Positions 27,631 through 37,350 of a stretch of 64,000 nt of DNA are shown here, in pieces. The position numbers were made by a program, and so were the translations under genes. Origin of the DNA: Candidatus Gallimonas merdigallinarum (lineage in GTDB: Bacteria; Bacillota; Clostridia; Christensenellales; Borkfalkiaceae); the NCBI GenBank assembly GCA_904373325.1, contig CAJFFP010000001.1, positions 50,654 to 114,653 of the forward strand, in the 5' to 3' direction. Position 1 is the stretch's first letter. The number at the start of each line of letters is the position of its first letter. The notes under the pieces are model-generated. The model made no database searches, was not told where the DNA came from, and saw only the letters and a program-made list of their open reading frames with translations.

Positions 27631-28707
27631 TCAGTTCTCCTTTTTCATGTTCTCGATAAAGCGGTCGAACAGGAAGTTCGCGTCGTGCGGTCCGCCGCAC
27701 GCTTCGGGGTGGAATTGCACCGTAAACGCGTTGACCGAGGGATATTCCACGCCCTCGCAGGTGCCGTCGTTGGCATTGACGAAGGTCAGGTTGCCGACGT
27801 CTTTGACCGACTCGCTCACGACCTCGTACCCGTGGTTCTGCGACGAGATGAACACTTTTCCCGTTTTCAGATCCTTGACGGGCTGATTTGCGCCGCGGTG
27901 ACCGTACTTCATCTTGCGCGTCTGTCCGCCCATGGCGAGCGCGAAGAGCTGATGCCCGAGGCAGATCCCGAGAATGGGTTTCTTCCCGATGAGTTTGCGG
28001 ATATTTTCGACGACTTCCACGTTCTCCGCGGGGTCGCCGGGGCCGTTCGTCAGCATAATGCCGTCCGGATTGTATGCCAGCGCCTCTTCCGCCGTGCAGG
28101 TTGAGGGAACTTCGATCACGCGGCAGCCGCGTTTGACAAGTTCGCGCACGATATTCTGTTTCGCGCCGAAATCGTAGAGCACGACGCGGGGTCCGCCCTC
28201 TTCGCCCGTCTCGCGCACTCTGCCCGAGGAGACCGCCTTGACGGCGTCCTTCACGCGGTAGGCTTTGAGTGCCGAAAGATCGGTGAGCGGCTTGAAGGTG
28301 ATCGCGGCGTTCATGACGCCCGCTTCGCGCACGATGCGGGTCAGCTCGCGCGTATCAACGCCGTAAACGGCGGGAATGTTCTGTTCTTTGAGGAACGCCT
28401 CCAACGTCATTTCGCAGCGGAAGTTGGAGGGCGCGTCGCACTTCTCGCGCACGACGTACGCCGTCAGCCAACACTTCTTGCTCTCCTTATCCGAAAGAAT
28501 AATGCCGTAATTTCCGATGAGCGGGAACGTCTGCGTGACGATCTGCCCGTAGTAGCTCGGGTCGGTGAGCGTCTCGATATAGCCCGTCATGCCTGTGGTA
28601 AACACGAGTTCGCCGATGACCTCGCGGTCCGCGCCGAACGAGTAGCCCTCGAACACCTTTCCGTTTTCCAGCGTAAGATATACTTTTTTATTCATAGCGT
28701 TTTTCAC
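27631..28707 (-). CDS. carA: Carbamoyl-phosphate synthase small subunit
   Basis: Class I glutamine amidotransferase that supplies ammonia to CarB. N-terminal CPSase domain, then GATase with nucleophile in GICLGHQLFAL and the His/Glu pair in FHPEACGG. Length 358. The start is a GTG at 28707, close behind AAGGAG, with an in-frame ATG at 28695 as the alternative. It is three bases ahead of carB. Confidence 0.95.
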   Translation of the reverse strand: MKNAMNKKVYLTLENGKVFEGYSFGADREVIGELVFTTGMTGYIETLTDPSYYGQIVTQTFPLIGNYGIILSDKESKKCWLTAYVVREKCDAPSNFRCEMTLEAFLKEQNIPAVYGVDTRELTRIVREAGVMNAAITFKPLTDLSALKAYRVKDAVKAVSSGRVRETGEEGGPRVVLYDFGAKQNIVRELVKRGCRVIEVPSTCTAEEALAYNPDGIMLTNGPGDPAENVEVVENIRKLIGKKPILGICLGHQLFALAMGGQTRKMKYGHRGANQPVKDLKTGKVFISSQNHGYEVVSESVKDVGNLTFVNANDGTCEGVEYPSVNAFTVQFHPEACGGPHDANFLFDRFIENMKKEN

Positions 28708-28720
28708 GTTCTCCTTCCGC

Positions 28721-29623
28721 TTATTTCATGAGCTTGCACAGCACCGCTTTCTGTGCGTGCAGGCGGTTTTCCGCCTCTTCAAAGATCTCGTCCGCGTGCG
28801 CCTCGAATACGTCCGCGGTGATCTCCTCGCCGCGGTGCGCAGGCAGGCAGTGAAGTACCATCGCGTCGGAATGCGCCGCTTCCATGAGCGCCGCGTTCAC
28901 CTGATACCCCTTGAACGCCGCTTCGCGCTTCGCCTTCTCGTCCTCCTGTCCCATCGACGCCCATACGTCCGTATAGACGACGTCCGCGTCCTTTGCGGCG
29001 GCGAATACGTCGTCCGTCACCGTGACCGTGCCGTTCTCCTTCGCCCATGCGGTGAGCGCCGCGTCAGGCTCGTAGCCCTTGGGGCAGGCGATCGCAAATT
29101 CCATGCCCGTTTTCACCGCGCCGACCATGAGCGAGTTCGCCATATTGTTGCCGTCGCCGATGAAGCACATTTTCAGCCCCTTGAAGTTTCCCTTCTTTTC
29201 GCGGATCGTCATGAGATCGGCGAGCACCTGACAGGGATGGCAGTAATCGGTCAGACCGTTGATGATGGGAATCGAGCCGTATTTTGCGAGGTCCTCCACC
29301 TCTTTCTGCTCGAAGGTGCGGATCATGATCGCGTCGAGATAGCGCGAGAGCACGCGCGCCGTATCCTCGACAGGCTCTCCGCGCCCGATCTGCAAATCGC
29401 GGTTGGAGAGGAAGAGCGCGTAACCGCCAAGCTCGTACATTCCCACTTCAAAGGAAACGCGCGTGCGCGTAGACGACTTCTGGAAGATCATACCCAGCTT
29501 TTTGCCTTTGAGATATTCCTGCGGCACGCCGTGTTTGCGCTCGTATTTGAGCTGATCGGCGAGATTGAGAATGGATAAGATCTCCTCGCGCGAGAGATCG
29601 GCAAGTTTGAGAAGATGTTTCAT
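28721..29623 (-). CDS. argF: Ornithine carbamoyltransferase
   Basis: Makes citrulline from ornithine and carbamoyl phosphate. Carbamoyl-phosphate binding SSTRTRVSFEVGM (about 47-59), and the ornithine-binding VYTDVWASMGQ and HCLPAHRGEE motifs are intact. I chose ATG 29623 (300 residues): GGAGG precedes it and it overlaps the argD stop (ATGA). A longer frame upstream encodes Arg/His-rich sequence foreign to the family. Confidence 0.95.
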   Translation of the reverse strand: MKHLLKLADLSREEILSILNLADQLKYERKHGVPQEYLKGKKLGMIFQKSSTRTRVSFEVGMYELGGYALFLSNRDLQIGRGEPVEDTARVLSRYLDAIMIRTFEQKEVEDLAKYGSIPIINGLTDYCHPCQVLADLMTIREKKGNFKGLKMCFIGDGNNMANSLMVGAVKTGMEFAIACPKGYEPDAALTAWAKENGTVTVTDDVFAAAKDADVVYTDVWASMGQEDEKAKREAAFKGYQVNAALMEAAHSDAMVLHCLPAHRGEEITADVFEAHADEIFEEAENRLHAQKAVLCKLMK

Positions 29624-30786
29624 TTGAGTACCTCCTTGATGACGGACAGCCCTTCGTCCATTTCGGTTTTTGTGATGGTGAGCGGCGGCACGAGGCGCAC
29701 GCGGTCGTGCGCGGTGAGGACGAGCAATCCCCGTTTCAGACACTCCGCCGCAACTTCTTTGGCGTTTTTCCCGATTTCAAGCCCGATCATAAGCCCCAGA
29801 CCCGTGACCTGCTTCACGCCGTCGAACCCTTTGAGTTTGGCGCGCATATAGTCGGATTTCCCCTGCACTTCGAGCAGGAACTCTTCCGTGAGACGGGAGA
29901 CGACGTTGACCGCGCCCGCGCAGCAGACGGGATTCCCGCCGAACGTCGAGCCGTGGTCGCCGACCTGCAACGTGTGTTCCGTCTTGCCGAAGAAGAGGCA
30001 CGCGCCGATGGGCAACCCGCCGCCCAGCCCCTTCGCCGTGGTGACGATATCAGGCTGAATGCCGTAATGCTGATAGGCGTACAGCTTTCCCGTTCTGCCG
30101 TTTCCGCACTGCACTTCGTCGCAGATCAGAAGAATGTCGCGCTCCTTGCAGAAGGCTTCCAGAGCGGTCACGAACGCCTTGGGGAGCGCCGTTACGCCGC
30201 TCTCCCCCTGCACGCACTCGATGACGACCGCGCACGTCCTGTTATCGGCGACCCGACGAATATCGTCCATGTTCGCTTCCGCATAGTCCACTTCGGGAAC
30301 GAACGGACCGAACCAGCGGTGAAACGCGTCCTGCCCCGTCGCGGTCAGCGTGAAGAGCGTTCTGCCGTGGAAGCTGTTTTTCAGCGTGACGATCTTGGCG
30401 CGCCCCTCGCCGTATTTCTCGGCGGAATACTTCCGCGCCGCCTTGAACGCGCACTCGTTCGCCTCCGCGCCCGAGTTTGCGAAGAACGCCCGCTTTGCGC
30501 CCGTCTTGGTGCATAAGAGTTCCGCAAGCCTGCTCTGCGGTTCGGCGTAGTAGTAGTTGCAGACGTGCTGCACGCGGTTGAGCTGTTCCACGACCGCCGC
30601 CTTCCAGCTCTCGTCGTTCACGCCGAAAATGTTCGTGGCGATGCCCGCGCCGAAATCGATATATTCCTTCCCGTCCGTTCCGATGAGCGTGGCGTTTTTC
30701 CCGCCCGTGAACGCGATGGGAAAATAGGAATACGTTTCGGCGTGGTACTGTTTATCAAGCGCCTGTATCTGAGAAAAATCCATCAT
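29620..30786 (-). CDS. argD: Acetylornithine aminotransferase
   Basis: PLP enzyme of subgroup III that converts N-acetylglutamate semialdehyde to acetylornithine. Motifs: FANSGAEANECAFKAAR, LICDEVQCGNGRTG, and the PLP lysine in TTAKGLGGGLPIG. Length 388. Between argB and argF in pathway order. Two tandem ATGs (30786 and 30783) are possible starts. Confidence 0.94.
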   Translation of the reverse strand: MMDFSQIQALDKQYHAETYSYFPIAFTGGKNATLIGTDGKEYIDFGAGIATNIFGVNDESWKAAVVEQLNRVQHVCNYYYAEPQSRLAELLCTKTGAKRAFFANSGAEANECAFKAARKYSAEKYGEGRAKIVTLKNSFHGRTLFTLTATGQDAFHRWFGPFVPEVDYAEANMDDIRRVADNRTCAVVIECVQGESGVTALPKAFVTALEAFCKERDILLICDEVQCGNGRTGKLYAYQHYGIQPDIVTTAKGLGGGLPIGACLFFGKTEHTLQVGDHGSTFGGNPVCCAGAVNVVSRLTEEFLLEVQGKSDYMRAKLKGFDGVKQVTGLGLMIGLEIGKNAKEVAAECLKRGLLVLTAHDRVRLVPPLTITKTEMDEGLSVIKEVLK

Positions 30787-30826
30787 AGCAAAACCCCGAT
30801 ATCGTAAAAGAAGGACTGATAAAAAA

Positions 30827-31684
30827 TCAGTCTCCCTTCACAAACATTGTCCCCAGACCTTCGTCCGAGAGCAATTCCAATAGAATAGAATGTTTGACCC
30901 TGCCGTCTGTAATAAACACACGGTTCACGCCGTTGCGGATGGCGTCGCGGCAGCACTGCACTTTGGGGATCATTCCGCCCGAAATAATGCCCTCTTTGAT
31001 GAGCGACGGAACGTCGGAAACATACACTTTCTTGATGAGCGAATCGGCGTCCCCCGCCTTTTGCAGAAGTCCGCGCACGTCCGTCATAAGAATGAGGCTC
31101 TCCGCTTTGAGCGCGCCCGCCAGCGCGGAAGCCGCCGTATCGGCGTTTACGTTGTAAATGTTCCCTTCGTCGTCGTATCCGACGGTGGAAACGACGGGCA
31201 GATACCCCGCGTTCAGACAGCTTAAAATGAGATCGGTATTGACGTTCTCGATCTTGCCGACGAATCCGAGCTCTTCGCTCTCCTTGGAACACTGTAAGAG
31301 TTTCCCGTCAATGCCCGAAAGCCCGACCGCCTTTGCGCCGAGCGAGCCGAGCATATGCACGAGTTCTTTATTGACCTTTCCCGCAAGCACCATGCGGACG
31401 ACTTCCGCCGTCTCGGCGTCGGTGTAGCGAAGCCCGCCGACAAAGCGGGATTCGATCCCCATGCGCTTTAACGTCTGGGAAATTTCCGGTCCGCCGCCGT
31501 GGACGAGAACGACCTTGATCCCGACGAACTGCAACAGCGTCATATCCCGCATGACGAGCTTTTTCAGCGTGTCGTCCGTCATGGCGTTCCCGCCGTACTT
31601 GACGACGAGAATCTTATTCTGGTATTTTTCGATGTACGGCATCGCTTCCAGAAGGAATTCCGCCTGCGCCTCTTTTCCTATCAC
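30827..31684 (-). CDS. argB: Acetylglutamate kinase
   Basis: Phosphorylates N-acetylglutamate, commonly the arginine feedback step. ILVVKYGGNAMTD, LVHGGGPEIS and the glycine-rich GGMIPKVQ segment are present. I chose a GTG at 31684, which overlaps the argJ stop (GTGA) and has a GGAG site; 285 residues. An ATG at 31738 would add 18 non-family residues. No N-terminal extension linked with arginine sensitivity is obvious beyond EAQAEFLLEAMPYIEKYQ. Confidence 0.94.
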   Translation of the reverse strand: MIGKEAQAEFLLEAMPYIEKYQNKILVVKYGGNAMTDDTLKKLVMRDMTLLQFVGIKVVLVHGGGPEISQTLKRMGIESRFVGGLRYTDAETAEVVRMVLAGKVNKELVHMLGSLGAKAVGLSGIDGKLLQCSKESEELGFVGKIENVNTDLILSCLNAGYLPVVSTVGYDDEGNIYNVNADTAASALAGALKAESLILMTDVRGLLQKAGDADSLIKKVYVSDVPSLIKEGIISGGMIPKVQCCRDAIRNGVNRVFITDGRVKHSILLELLSDEGLGTMFVKGD

Positions 31685-32898
31685 GTTCTGTAATCTCCGT
31701 TGATTTTTACGTAATCGTACGTGAGGTCGCACCCCCACGCGGTTGCAGAATATGCGCCGTCTTTGAGATCGACGTCGATGACGACCTCTTTCTGCGACAG
31801 CACGCGCTTTGCCTCCTCTTCGGAGAAGGGAACGCCGCTCCCGTTTTCGCAGACGAACACTTCGCCCGCCGCCGACGTGAACCGCACGTCGATCTTATTG
31901 ACGTCGAGATCGGCTCCCGCATAGCCGAGCGCGCACAGAACGCGCCCCCAATTTGCGTCCGATCCGAACATCGCCGCCTTGACGAGGTTGGAATTGATGA
32001 CCGATTTCGCAGCGATGCGCGCGCACTTCTTGCTCTTTGCGCCGCGTACGCGGCACTCGACGAGTTTGGTTGCCCCCTCGCCGTCCGCCGCAAGCTCTCT
32101 GCACATTGCGGAAGTGACCATGTGCAGCGCCTTGCAGAACCTTTTATAGTCCGCGCCCGCCGAAACGATCTCCTTATTTCCCGCAAGCCCGCTCGCCATA
32201 ATGCAGAGCGTATCGTTGGTCGAGGTATCTCTGTCCACGCTGAGCATATTCAGCGAGTCCTTCACGTCCGCGGAGAGCGCTTTTTGCAGCATCGCGGGAG
32301 AGACGGCTGCGTCCGTCGAGATGAACATGAGCATCGTCGCCATATTCGGGCAGATCATTCCCACGCCCTTGCAGATCGCACCGATCTTGCAGGGAACGCC
32401 GCCGATCTCGAAGGAATAGGCGATCTCTTTTTTGACGGTGTCCGTCGTCATGATGGCTTCCGCCGCGGCGGAGCTGTTGTTTCCGAGCCCCGCGACGAGT
32501 TCCTGCATTCCGTTTGCGATCGGCTCGATGGAGAGCTGCTGCCCGATCACGCCCGTGGACGCCACAACGACGTCCCCCGCCGCAACGCCCGTGTGCCGCT
32601 CGACGAGCGCGCACATTTCCTCCGCGATCTCAACGCCGTTCGCGTTGCAGGTGTTCGCGTTGCCGCTGTTGACGATGACCGCCTGCGCATAGCCGTCCGC
32701 CACGTTCTTTTTCGTCACGAGAATGGGCGCGCCCTTTACGAGGTTGGTCGTATAGACGCACGCCGTCGCGCAGCGCACGTCCGAGACGATGAGCGCAAGG
32801 TCTTTTTTGATTTTATTTTTGCGGATCCCGCAATGTACGCCGTTGGCGCGGAATCCCTTGGGCGCACATACGCCGCCCTCAATTTTTGTTATCATCAT
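31681..32898 (-). CDS. argJ: Bifunctional ornithine acetyltransferase/N-acetylglutamate synthase
   Basis: Recycles the acetyl group from acetylornithine to glutamate. The precursor cleaves itself at the ATML motif (PNMATMLMFISTDA), where the Thr becomes the nucleophile; this is present near residue 190. Length 405 fits. The start MMITKIEGGVCAPKGF is typical. It overlaps argB. Confidence 0.94.
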   Translation of the reverse strand: MMITKIEGGVCAPKGFRANGVHCGIRKNKIKKDLALIVSDVRCATACVYTTNLVKGAPILVTKKNVADGYAQAVIVNSGNANTCNANGVEIAEEMCALVERHTGVAAGDVVVASTGVIGQQLSIEPIANGMQELVAGLGNNSSAAAEAIMTTDTVKKEIAYSFEIGGVPCKIGAICKGVGMICPNMATMLMFISTDAAVSPAMLQKALSADVKDSLNMLSVDRDTSTNDTLCIMASGLAGNKEIVSAGADYKRFCKALHMVTSAMCRELAADGEGATKLVECRVRGAKSKKCARIAAKSVINSNLVKAAMFGSDANWGRVLCALGYAGADLDVNKIDVRFTSAAGEVFVCENGSGVPFSEEEAKRVLSQKEVVIDVDLKDGAYSATAWGCDLTYDYVKINGDYRT

Positions 32899-32916
32899 GT
32901 TATCCTTACAATTATA

Positions 32917-33840
32917 TCACAAAGAAATGCGTTCGTCAAGTCCGAGCGCAACATTCATGTTCTGAATTGCCGCACCGGAAGCGCCTTTTCCGAGATTATC
33001 GAACCGCGCGGTGAGCAGGATCCGCTCTTCGTTGCCGTTCACGAGCAGCTGCATCCGGTTGGTGTGGTTGAGCGTATTCGCCGAAATATAGCCGCTCTCC
33101 TCCTCGCCCACGGAGAGGAACGCGCTGCCCGCATAGTGCTCCGCAAGCAGCTTTTTCACGTCCGCCGCCCCCATCCGCTTATTCAGAAGATCGGAAAAGA
33201 GCGGAACGTTCACCGTCATGCCGCATTCGTAGTCGCAGATATACGGATTGAACACGGGCGTGCGCGTAAGTCCGCAGACGGCGCGCATTTCGGGCAGATG
33301 CTTGTGCGAGAGCGTGAGCGCGTACAGGCGGGGCGTATCCAGAAGCGGAGAACGGTTTTCCGCCTCATATTCCGCGATCCCCTTTTTGCCCGCGCCCGAG
33401 TAGCCGCTGACGGCGTGGCACACGAAGGGATAATCGGGCGCAACGACGCCCGCTTTGACGAGCGGATAGACGAGCGCGATAAATCCCGAGGCGTAGCACC
33501 CGGGGTTTGCGATGCGCTTGCCGTGCGCGATCGCCGCGCGATGCTCCGCGGAAAGTTCGGGGAAACCGTAAGCCCACCCTTCCGCCGTGCGGTGCGCGGT
33601 GGACGCGTCGATGACGACCGTATGCGGGTTTTCCACGAGCGTGACCGCCTCGCGCGCCGCGTCGTCCGGCAGACAGAGGAAGGTCACGTCGGAAGCGTTG
33701 ATCGCCTCCTTTCTGGCGTCCGCGTCCTTGCGGAGCGATTCGGGAAGCGCGATCAGCGAAACGTCCGTACGCCTTTCCAGCATTTCACGAATGCGGAGAC
33801 CTGTGGTCCCCGCACTCCCGTCGATAAATACTTTAAACAT
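32917..33840 (-). CDS. argC: N-acetyl-gamma-glutamyl-phosphate reductase, type 2
   Basis: NADPH-dependent reductase making the semialdehyde used by ArgD. The nucleotide-binding start is FIDGSAGTTGLRI and the active cysteine is in NPGCYASGF. At 307 residues it belongs to the short, type 2 class. Eighteen bases lie between it and argJ and six between it and argG. Confidence 0.93.
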   Translation of the reverse strand: MFKVFIDGSAGTTGLRIREMLERRTDVSLIALPESLRKDADARKEAINASDVTFLCLPDDAAREAVTLVENPHTVVIDASTAHRTAEGWAYGFPELSAEHRAAIAHGKRIANPGCYASGFIALVYPLVKAGVVAPDYPFVCHAVSGYSGAGKKGIAEYEAENRSPLLDTPRLYALTLSHKHLPEMRAVCGLTRTPVFNPYICDYECGMTVNVPLFSDLLNKRMGAADVKKLLAEHYAGSAFLSVGEEESGYISANTLNHTNRMQLLVNGNEERILLTARFDNLGKGASGAAIQNMNVALGLDERISL

Positions 33841-33845
33841 ATCGC

Positions 33846-35075
33846 TTATTTGAGTTTTTTCTGATCGAGCAGAGCTTTCACCTTGATGGGAAGCCCGAAC
33901 AGGTTGATGAATCCCTCGGAATCCTTCTGCGAATATGCGCCGCCGTCGTCGGAGAAGGTGGCGATGTCCTCGCTGTACAGCGAATAAGGAGAGGTGATGC
34001 CCGCGTTCGTCACGTTGCCCTTATAAATGCGGAGTTTCACGTCGCCCGTGACCGTTTCCTGCGTTTTGGAAACAAACGCGGAGAGCGCCTCGCGGAGCGG
34101 GGTGAACCACTGTCCGTCGTACACCATTTCGCCGAACTTGACGGCAACGAGCTGCTTATAGTGCATCGTCGCCTTGTCAAGGCAGACGGTCTCCAAAAGG
34201 CGGTGCGCCTCGTAGAGAATGGTGCCGCCGGGCGTCTCGTACACGCCGCGCGACTTCATACCGACGAGACGGTTTTCCACGAGGTCGGCAAGTCCCACGC
34301 CGTTTTCGCCGCCGATTTTATTCAGCGTTTCGACGATCTCGACCGCGCCCATCTCCTTGCCGTCGATCGCGGTGGGAATACCCTTTTCAAAGTGAATGGT
34401 CACATAGGTGGGCTTATCGGGCGCCTGCATGGGAGATACGCCCATTTCGAGGAAGCCCTCTTTCTCGTACTGCGGCTCGTTTGCGGGATCTTCGAGATCA
34501 AGCCCCTCGTGCGAAAGGTGCCACAGGTTTTTATCCTTGGAATAGTTGGTCTCGCGGTTGATTTTCAGAGGAATGTCGTGCGCCTCCGCGTACTCGATCT
34601 CCTCTTCGCGGCTCTTGATGTTCCAGATACGCCACGGGGCGATGATGGTCATTTCGGGCGCAAACGCCTTGATGGTCAGCTCGAAACGCACCTGATCGTT
34701 GCCCTTGCCCGTGCAGCCGTGGCAGATCGCGTCCGCGCCCTCTTTCTTGGCAATATCGACGATCGCCTTTGCGATCACGGGGCGCGCAAACGACGTGCCG
34801 AGCAGATATTTATCCTCATACACCGCGCCCGCCTGCATGGTCGGGAAGATGTAATCCTCGACAAACTCCTTTTTCAGATCGAGCACGTACAGCTTGGAAG
34901 CGCCCGTCTTTTTCGCCTTCTCTTCCAGCCCGTCAAGCTCCGTTCCCTGCCCGACGTCGCCCGAAACGGCAATGACTTCGCAGTTATCGTAATTCTCTTT
35001 CAGCCACGGGATAATAATGGAAGTATCCAACCCGCCCGAATATGCCAGAACCACTTTTTTGATCTTTTTTTCCAT
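33846..35075 (-). CDS. argG: Argininosuccinate synthase
   Basis: Condenses citrulline and aspartate with ATP. PP-loop [13 protein letters not shown], then [15 protein letters not shown] use ATG 35075 (409 residues), since GAGGAA precedes it; the ATG at 35102 is only five bases past the -10 box and could not be in the mRNA. It is the first gene of the arginine operon. The next enzyme, ArgH, is not in the window. Confidence 0.95.
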   Translation of the reverse strand: MEKKIKKVVLAYSGGLDTSIIIPWLKENYDNCEVIAVSGDVGQGTELDGLEEKAKKTGASKLYVLDLKKEFVEDYIFPTMQAGAVYEDKYLLGTSFARPVIAKAIVDIAKKEGADAICHGCTGKGNDQVRFELTIKAFAPEMTIIAPWRIWNIKSREEEIEYAEAHDIPLKINRETNYSKDKNLWHLSHEGLDLEDPANEPQYEKEGFLEMGVSPMQAPDKPTYVTIHFEKGIPTAIDGKEMGAVEIVETLNKIGGENGVGLADLVENRLVGMKSRGVYETPGGTILYEAHRLLETVCLDKATMHYKQLVAVKFGEMVYDGQWFTPLREALSAFVSKTQETVTGDVKLRIYKGNVTNAGITSPYSLYSEDIATFSDDGGAYSQKDSEGFINLFGLPIKVKALLDQKKLK

Positions 35076-35107
35076 AACGATTTCCTCGCTCAAATTTTTC
35101 ATTTGCT

Positions 35108-35136
35108 ATTATATAAAGAGCGGGCGCATTCGTCAA
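35108..35136 (-). promoter_or_regulatory. Arginine operon promoter
   Basis: Minus-strand TTGACG (35131-35136), 17 bases, TATAAT (35108-35113). The only strong promoter seen ahead of the run argG to thiI. Confidence 0.85.
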
Positions 35137-35149
35137 GCGTTTGCACCCG

Positions 35150-35250
35150 TTTTTATAAAAATTTTTTTATAATTTTTGCATATTTATACGTTATAATGTA
35201 TATTATTCTTATTTTATGCAATATTTTCTGTATAGACAGAGCGATTATGC
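35150..35250. promoter_or_regulatory. AT-rich region upstream of argG, possible ArgR sites
   Basis: About 100 bases of very AT-rich sequence directly upstream of the -35 box, with half-sites such as TGCATATTTATAC and TTATTTTATGCA that loosely resemble ARG boxes. No exact 18-bp ARG box was found. Confidence 0.3.
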
Positions 35251-35285
35251 ACGTTGCGCGCGATCTGAGCGAAAACTGCGGCGGG

Positions 35286-35747
35286 TCAATCCTCCCCTTC
35301 TTCCTCAAACGCGGGGAAGATGCGGCGCATATCGTCCTCGGTGAACGCAACTTCGTAGCGCTTCGTAAAGGGAACGCGGCGGAGGAAAACGAACTTATCT
35401 TCCGAATCCTGCGTGCGGAACGTTCCGACGAACTTTCCCTTTTTCACCTTTATCGCCACGCAGCCCATTCTCGCGTCATAGGTAAACGTTTTGCGCTTCG
35501 TCTTGATATGCACGACGAGGTCGGTCACTTCATATCCGACGACCAATCCCATGGAGACGTAGAGCGCATAAACCCCGTATAAAATCAGATAGGCGACGAT
35601 GAGGACGGGCGCGATGATGCAGAACGCGACCGACCCGCCGAACGCGAAGATAAGGCAGACCATGATCGCGGGGATCATGACGCAACTGAATATGACGAAT
35701 AGTTTTTTAATGCGCCGCACATAGTTCGCGACGATTTCTTTTTCCAT
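35286..35747 (-). CDS. Two-helix membrane protein of unknown function
   Basis: Not recognised. 153 residues: a short basic N-terminus, two hydrophobic helices (about 17-37 and 40-65), then a strand-rich domain with basic motifs and an acidic tail (EEEGED). It follows the thioesterase gene by about 40 bases and is probably co-transcribed. The design is like that of the 22970-23572 product. Confidence 0.7.
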   Translation of the reverse strand: MEKEIVANYVRRIKKLFVIFSCVMIPAIMVCLIFAFGGSVAFCIIAPVLIVAYLILYGVYALYVSMGLVVGYEVTDLVVHIKTKRKTFTYDARMGCVAIKVKKGKFVGTFRTQDSEDKFVFLRRVPFTKRYEVAFTEDDMRRIFPAFEEEGED

Positions 35748-35789
35748 GAGTATCCCCCGAATTGCAAACCCTGAAAAGCCTGCGCGCGT

Positions 35790-36524
35790 TCAGGCTTCAA
35801 ACCAGACGCGGAACTGCGACAAAACGTCCTCTCCGCAGCGGATCTCGCAGAGCGCGCCGTCCTCGGCGTCCTCGCGCCGGAGCGCAAGCTCGCTCCCCTC
35901 CTTCGCCTGCTTTTCGTACGTGATCTGAAACGCCTTCACCTTTTTGCGGGAAAGCTCGTCCATCGTAAAGCAGTCGAAATAAAAATCGCCGTAGCGGGCG
36001 TTATTGGCATGGAAATAGTGGTCGCAGTGGCTGTTTGCGACCGTCATGCGGTACATTTCCCGCCCGTTTTTGATATGCGGAACTTTCCAGCTCTGCGGCA
36101 CGGCGGCTTTCTCGTCGCGGTACGGGCATTTTTCATGTGCTTCCCCCATATGTTCGGGGCGGAGCAGCGCAAACGTATTCAGATCGACAAGACACCAACG
36201 CGAAGCCGCCGCCGCGACCTCCTCGTCCCCGACGCGCACGCGGTAATCGCGTTCGAAAAAGACGTGACGGGGCGTAAGCGGCCACGTTTCCACCGTCAAC
36301 GACTCCCCGAGCAGCACGGGGCGGCGCAGTTCGCAATAAGTATTGACGACGATAAACCCAAAGTTCTTGGGTTTCAGATCTTCGTACCCGAATCCGAGTT
36401 CGTCCGCGCTCAGGCAAGCGGATTCCTGCACCACGCCGAGAAGCGAGGAAGCGCGGAGTTCGTCCTTGTAATCGAAGTCCGAATAACGCAGATCGTACGT
36501 CTTGAAATGTGCATAGCGACTCAT
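35790..36524 (-). CDS. Acyl-ACP thioesterase
   Basis: Hydrolyses acyl-acyl carrier protein to free fatty acid. The 244 residues form two hotdog folds as in the bacterial FatA-like family: LRYSDFDYKDELRASSLLGVVQE at the N-terminus, and in the second half NSHCDHYFHANNARYGDF with the Asn/His of the active site. The start codon is six bases after the TATACT -10 box with no ribosome site, so the mRNA is probably leaderless. Confidence 0.88.
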   Translation of the reverse strand: MSRYAHFKTYDLRYSDFDYKDELRASSLLGVVQESACLSADELGFGYEDLKPKNFGFIVVNTYCELRRPVLLGESLTVETWPLTPRHVFFERDYRVRVGDEEVAAAASRWCLVDLNTFALLRPEHMGEAHEKCPYRDEKAAVPQSWKVPHIKNGREMYRMTVANSHCDHYFHANNARYGDFYFDCFTMDELSRKKVKAFQITYEKQAKEGSELALRREDAEDGALCEIRCGEDVLSQFRVWFEA

Positions 36525-36530
36525 GATCCG

Positions 36531-36559
36531 AGTATATCATTTACATTGTGAAATGTCAA
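36531..36559 (-). promoter_or_regulatory. Promoter of the thioesterase gene
   Basis: Minus-strand TTGACA (36554-36559), 17 bases, TATACT (36531-36536); only six bases to the ATG. Confidence 0.8.
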
Positions 36560-36560
36560 A

Positions 36561-36591
36561 TAAAAACGCGCGGCACACTACTGCCGCGCGT
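36561..36591 (-). terminator. cwlD terminator
   Basis: ACGCGCGGCA and TGCCGCGCGT form a 10-bp stem followed by TTTT on the minus strand. Confidence 0.88.
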
Positions 36592-36603
36592 CATTTTCTC
36601 GCG

Positions 36604-37314
36604 TTATTCCGTTGTCGTTCCCGCCGCAAGAAAGGCGATCGTTCCTTGGCAGACGACCTCCGCAAGGCGTTTCTGATAGGCGTCCGTCACGAGCAGCGCT
36701 TCGTCCGCCGCATTGGACAGAAATCCGCACTCCACGATGACGGACGGATAGTCGTTGCAGTTGAGCACATAGTAATCCCCTTTGAGCGGTTCGCTCTTCA
36801 CGACGCATTCGGGCATTTCGTTGAGCGCCGTCTGAATGGAACACGCAAGGGTGTGCGAAAGCTCGTTGGATTCGCGGAAAAATACCTGCGCGCCGCGGCG
36901 GGAGGCGACGGGGAAAAAATTCTGATGCACGGAAATGACCGCGGCGGGCGCGTTCTCCGCAATGATCTCGGCGCGCCTCTGCATATCGCGCTTTTTATAC
37001 CCCTTTGTCGCCGTGCCGTACAGCCCCGCCTCCGTGGGGCGCGTCTGCACCACCAGAAACCCCGCCTCTTCAAATTCCGCCTGCAACAGACGGGAAACGG
37101 AAAGGTTGATGTCGCTCTCCTTCGTCCCCGTCCTGCGCCCCACCACGCCGCCGTCGATCCCGCCGTGACCCGCGTCGATGACGATCGTCATTTTCTGCAT
37201 TCCCGCCGCCGTCTGCGCCAACGCATACGCGCACATTCCGACCGTAACGGCAAGCGCCGCCGCGACCGCGCAGAACGCAAGCACGACGCGCCGTTTTCCC
37301 GATAGCCTCTTCAT
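36604..37314 (-). CDS. cwlD: N-acetylmuramoyl-L-alanine amidase, CwlD-like
   Basis: Zinc amidase of the Amidase_3 family that cuts the peptide from muramic acid; CwlD prepares muramic lactam in spore cortex. A signal-anchor helix (about 9-33) is followed by zinc motif VIDAGHGGIDGG, the second histidine in SVHQNFF and the catalytic glutamate in VIVECGFLSN. 236 residues, matching CwlD. CATACAAT, the -10 type used by sigma-E, lies six bases before the ATG. A vegetative amidase is the alternative. Confidence 0.85.
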   Translation of the reverse strand: MKRLSGKRRVVLAFCAVAAALAVTVGMCAYALAQTAAGMQKMTIVIDAGHGGIDGGVVGRRTGTKESDINLSVSRLLQAEFEEAGFLVVQTRPTEAGLYGTATKGYKKRDMQRRAEIIAENAPAAVISVHQNFFPVASRRGAQVFFRESNELSHTLACSIQTALNEMPECVVKSEPLKGDYYVLNCNDYPSVIVECGFLSNAADEALLVTDAYQKRLAEVVCQGTIAFLAAGTTTE

Positions 37315-37320
37315 GCAGAT

Positions 37321-37328
37321 ATTGTATG
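37321..37328 (-). promoter_or_regulatory. Possible sporulation-type -10 box of cwlD
   Basis: CATACAAT on the minus strand, six bases before the start. The expected ATA at -35 is not evident. Confidence 0.4.
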
Positions 37329-37350
37329 CGGCAAAGCGGACAGACTTTCC

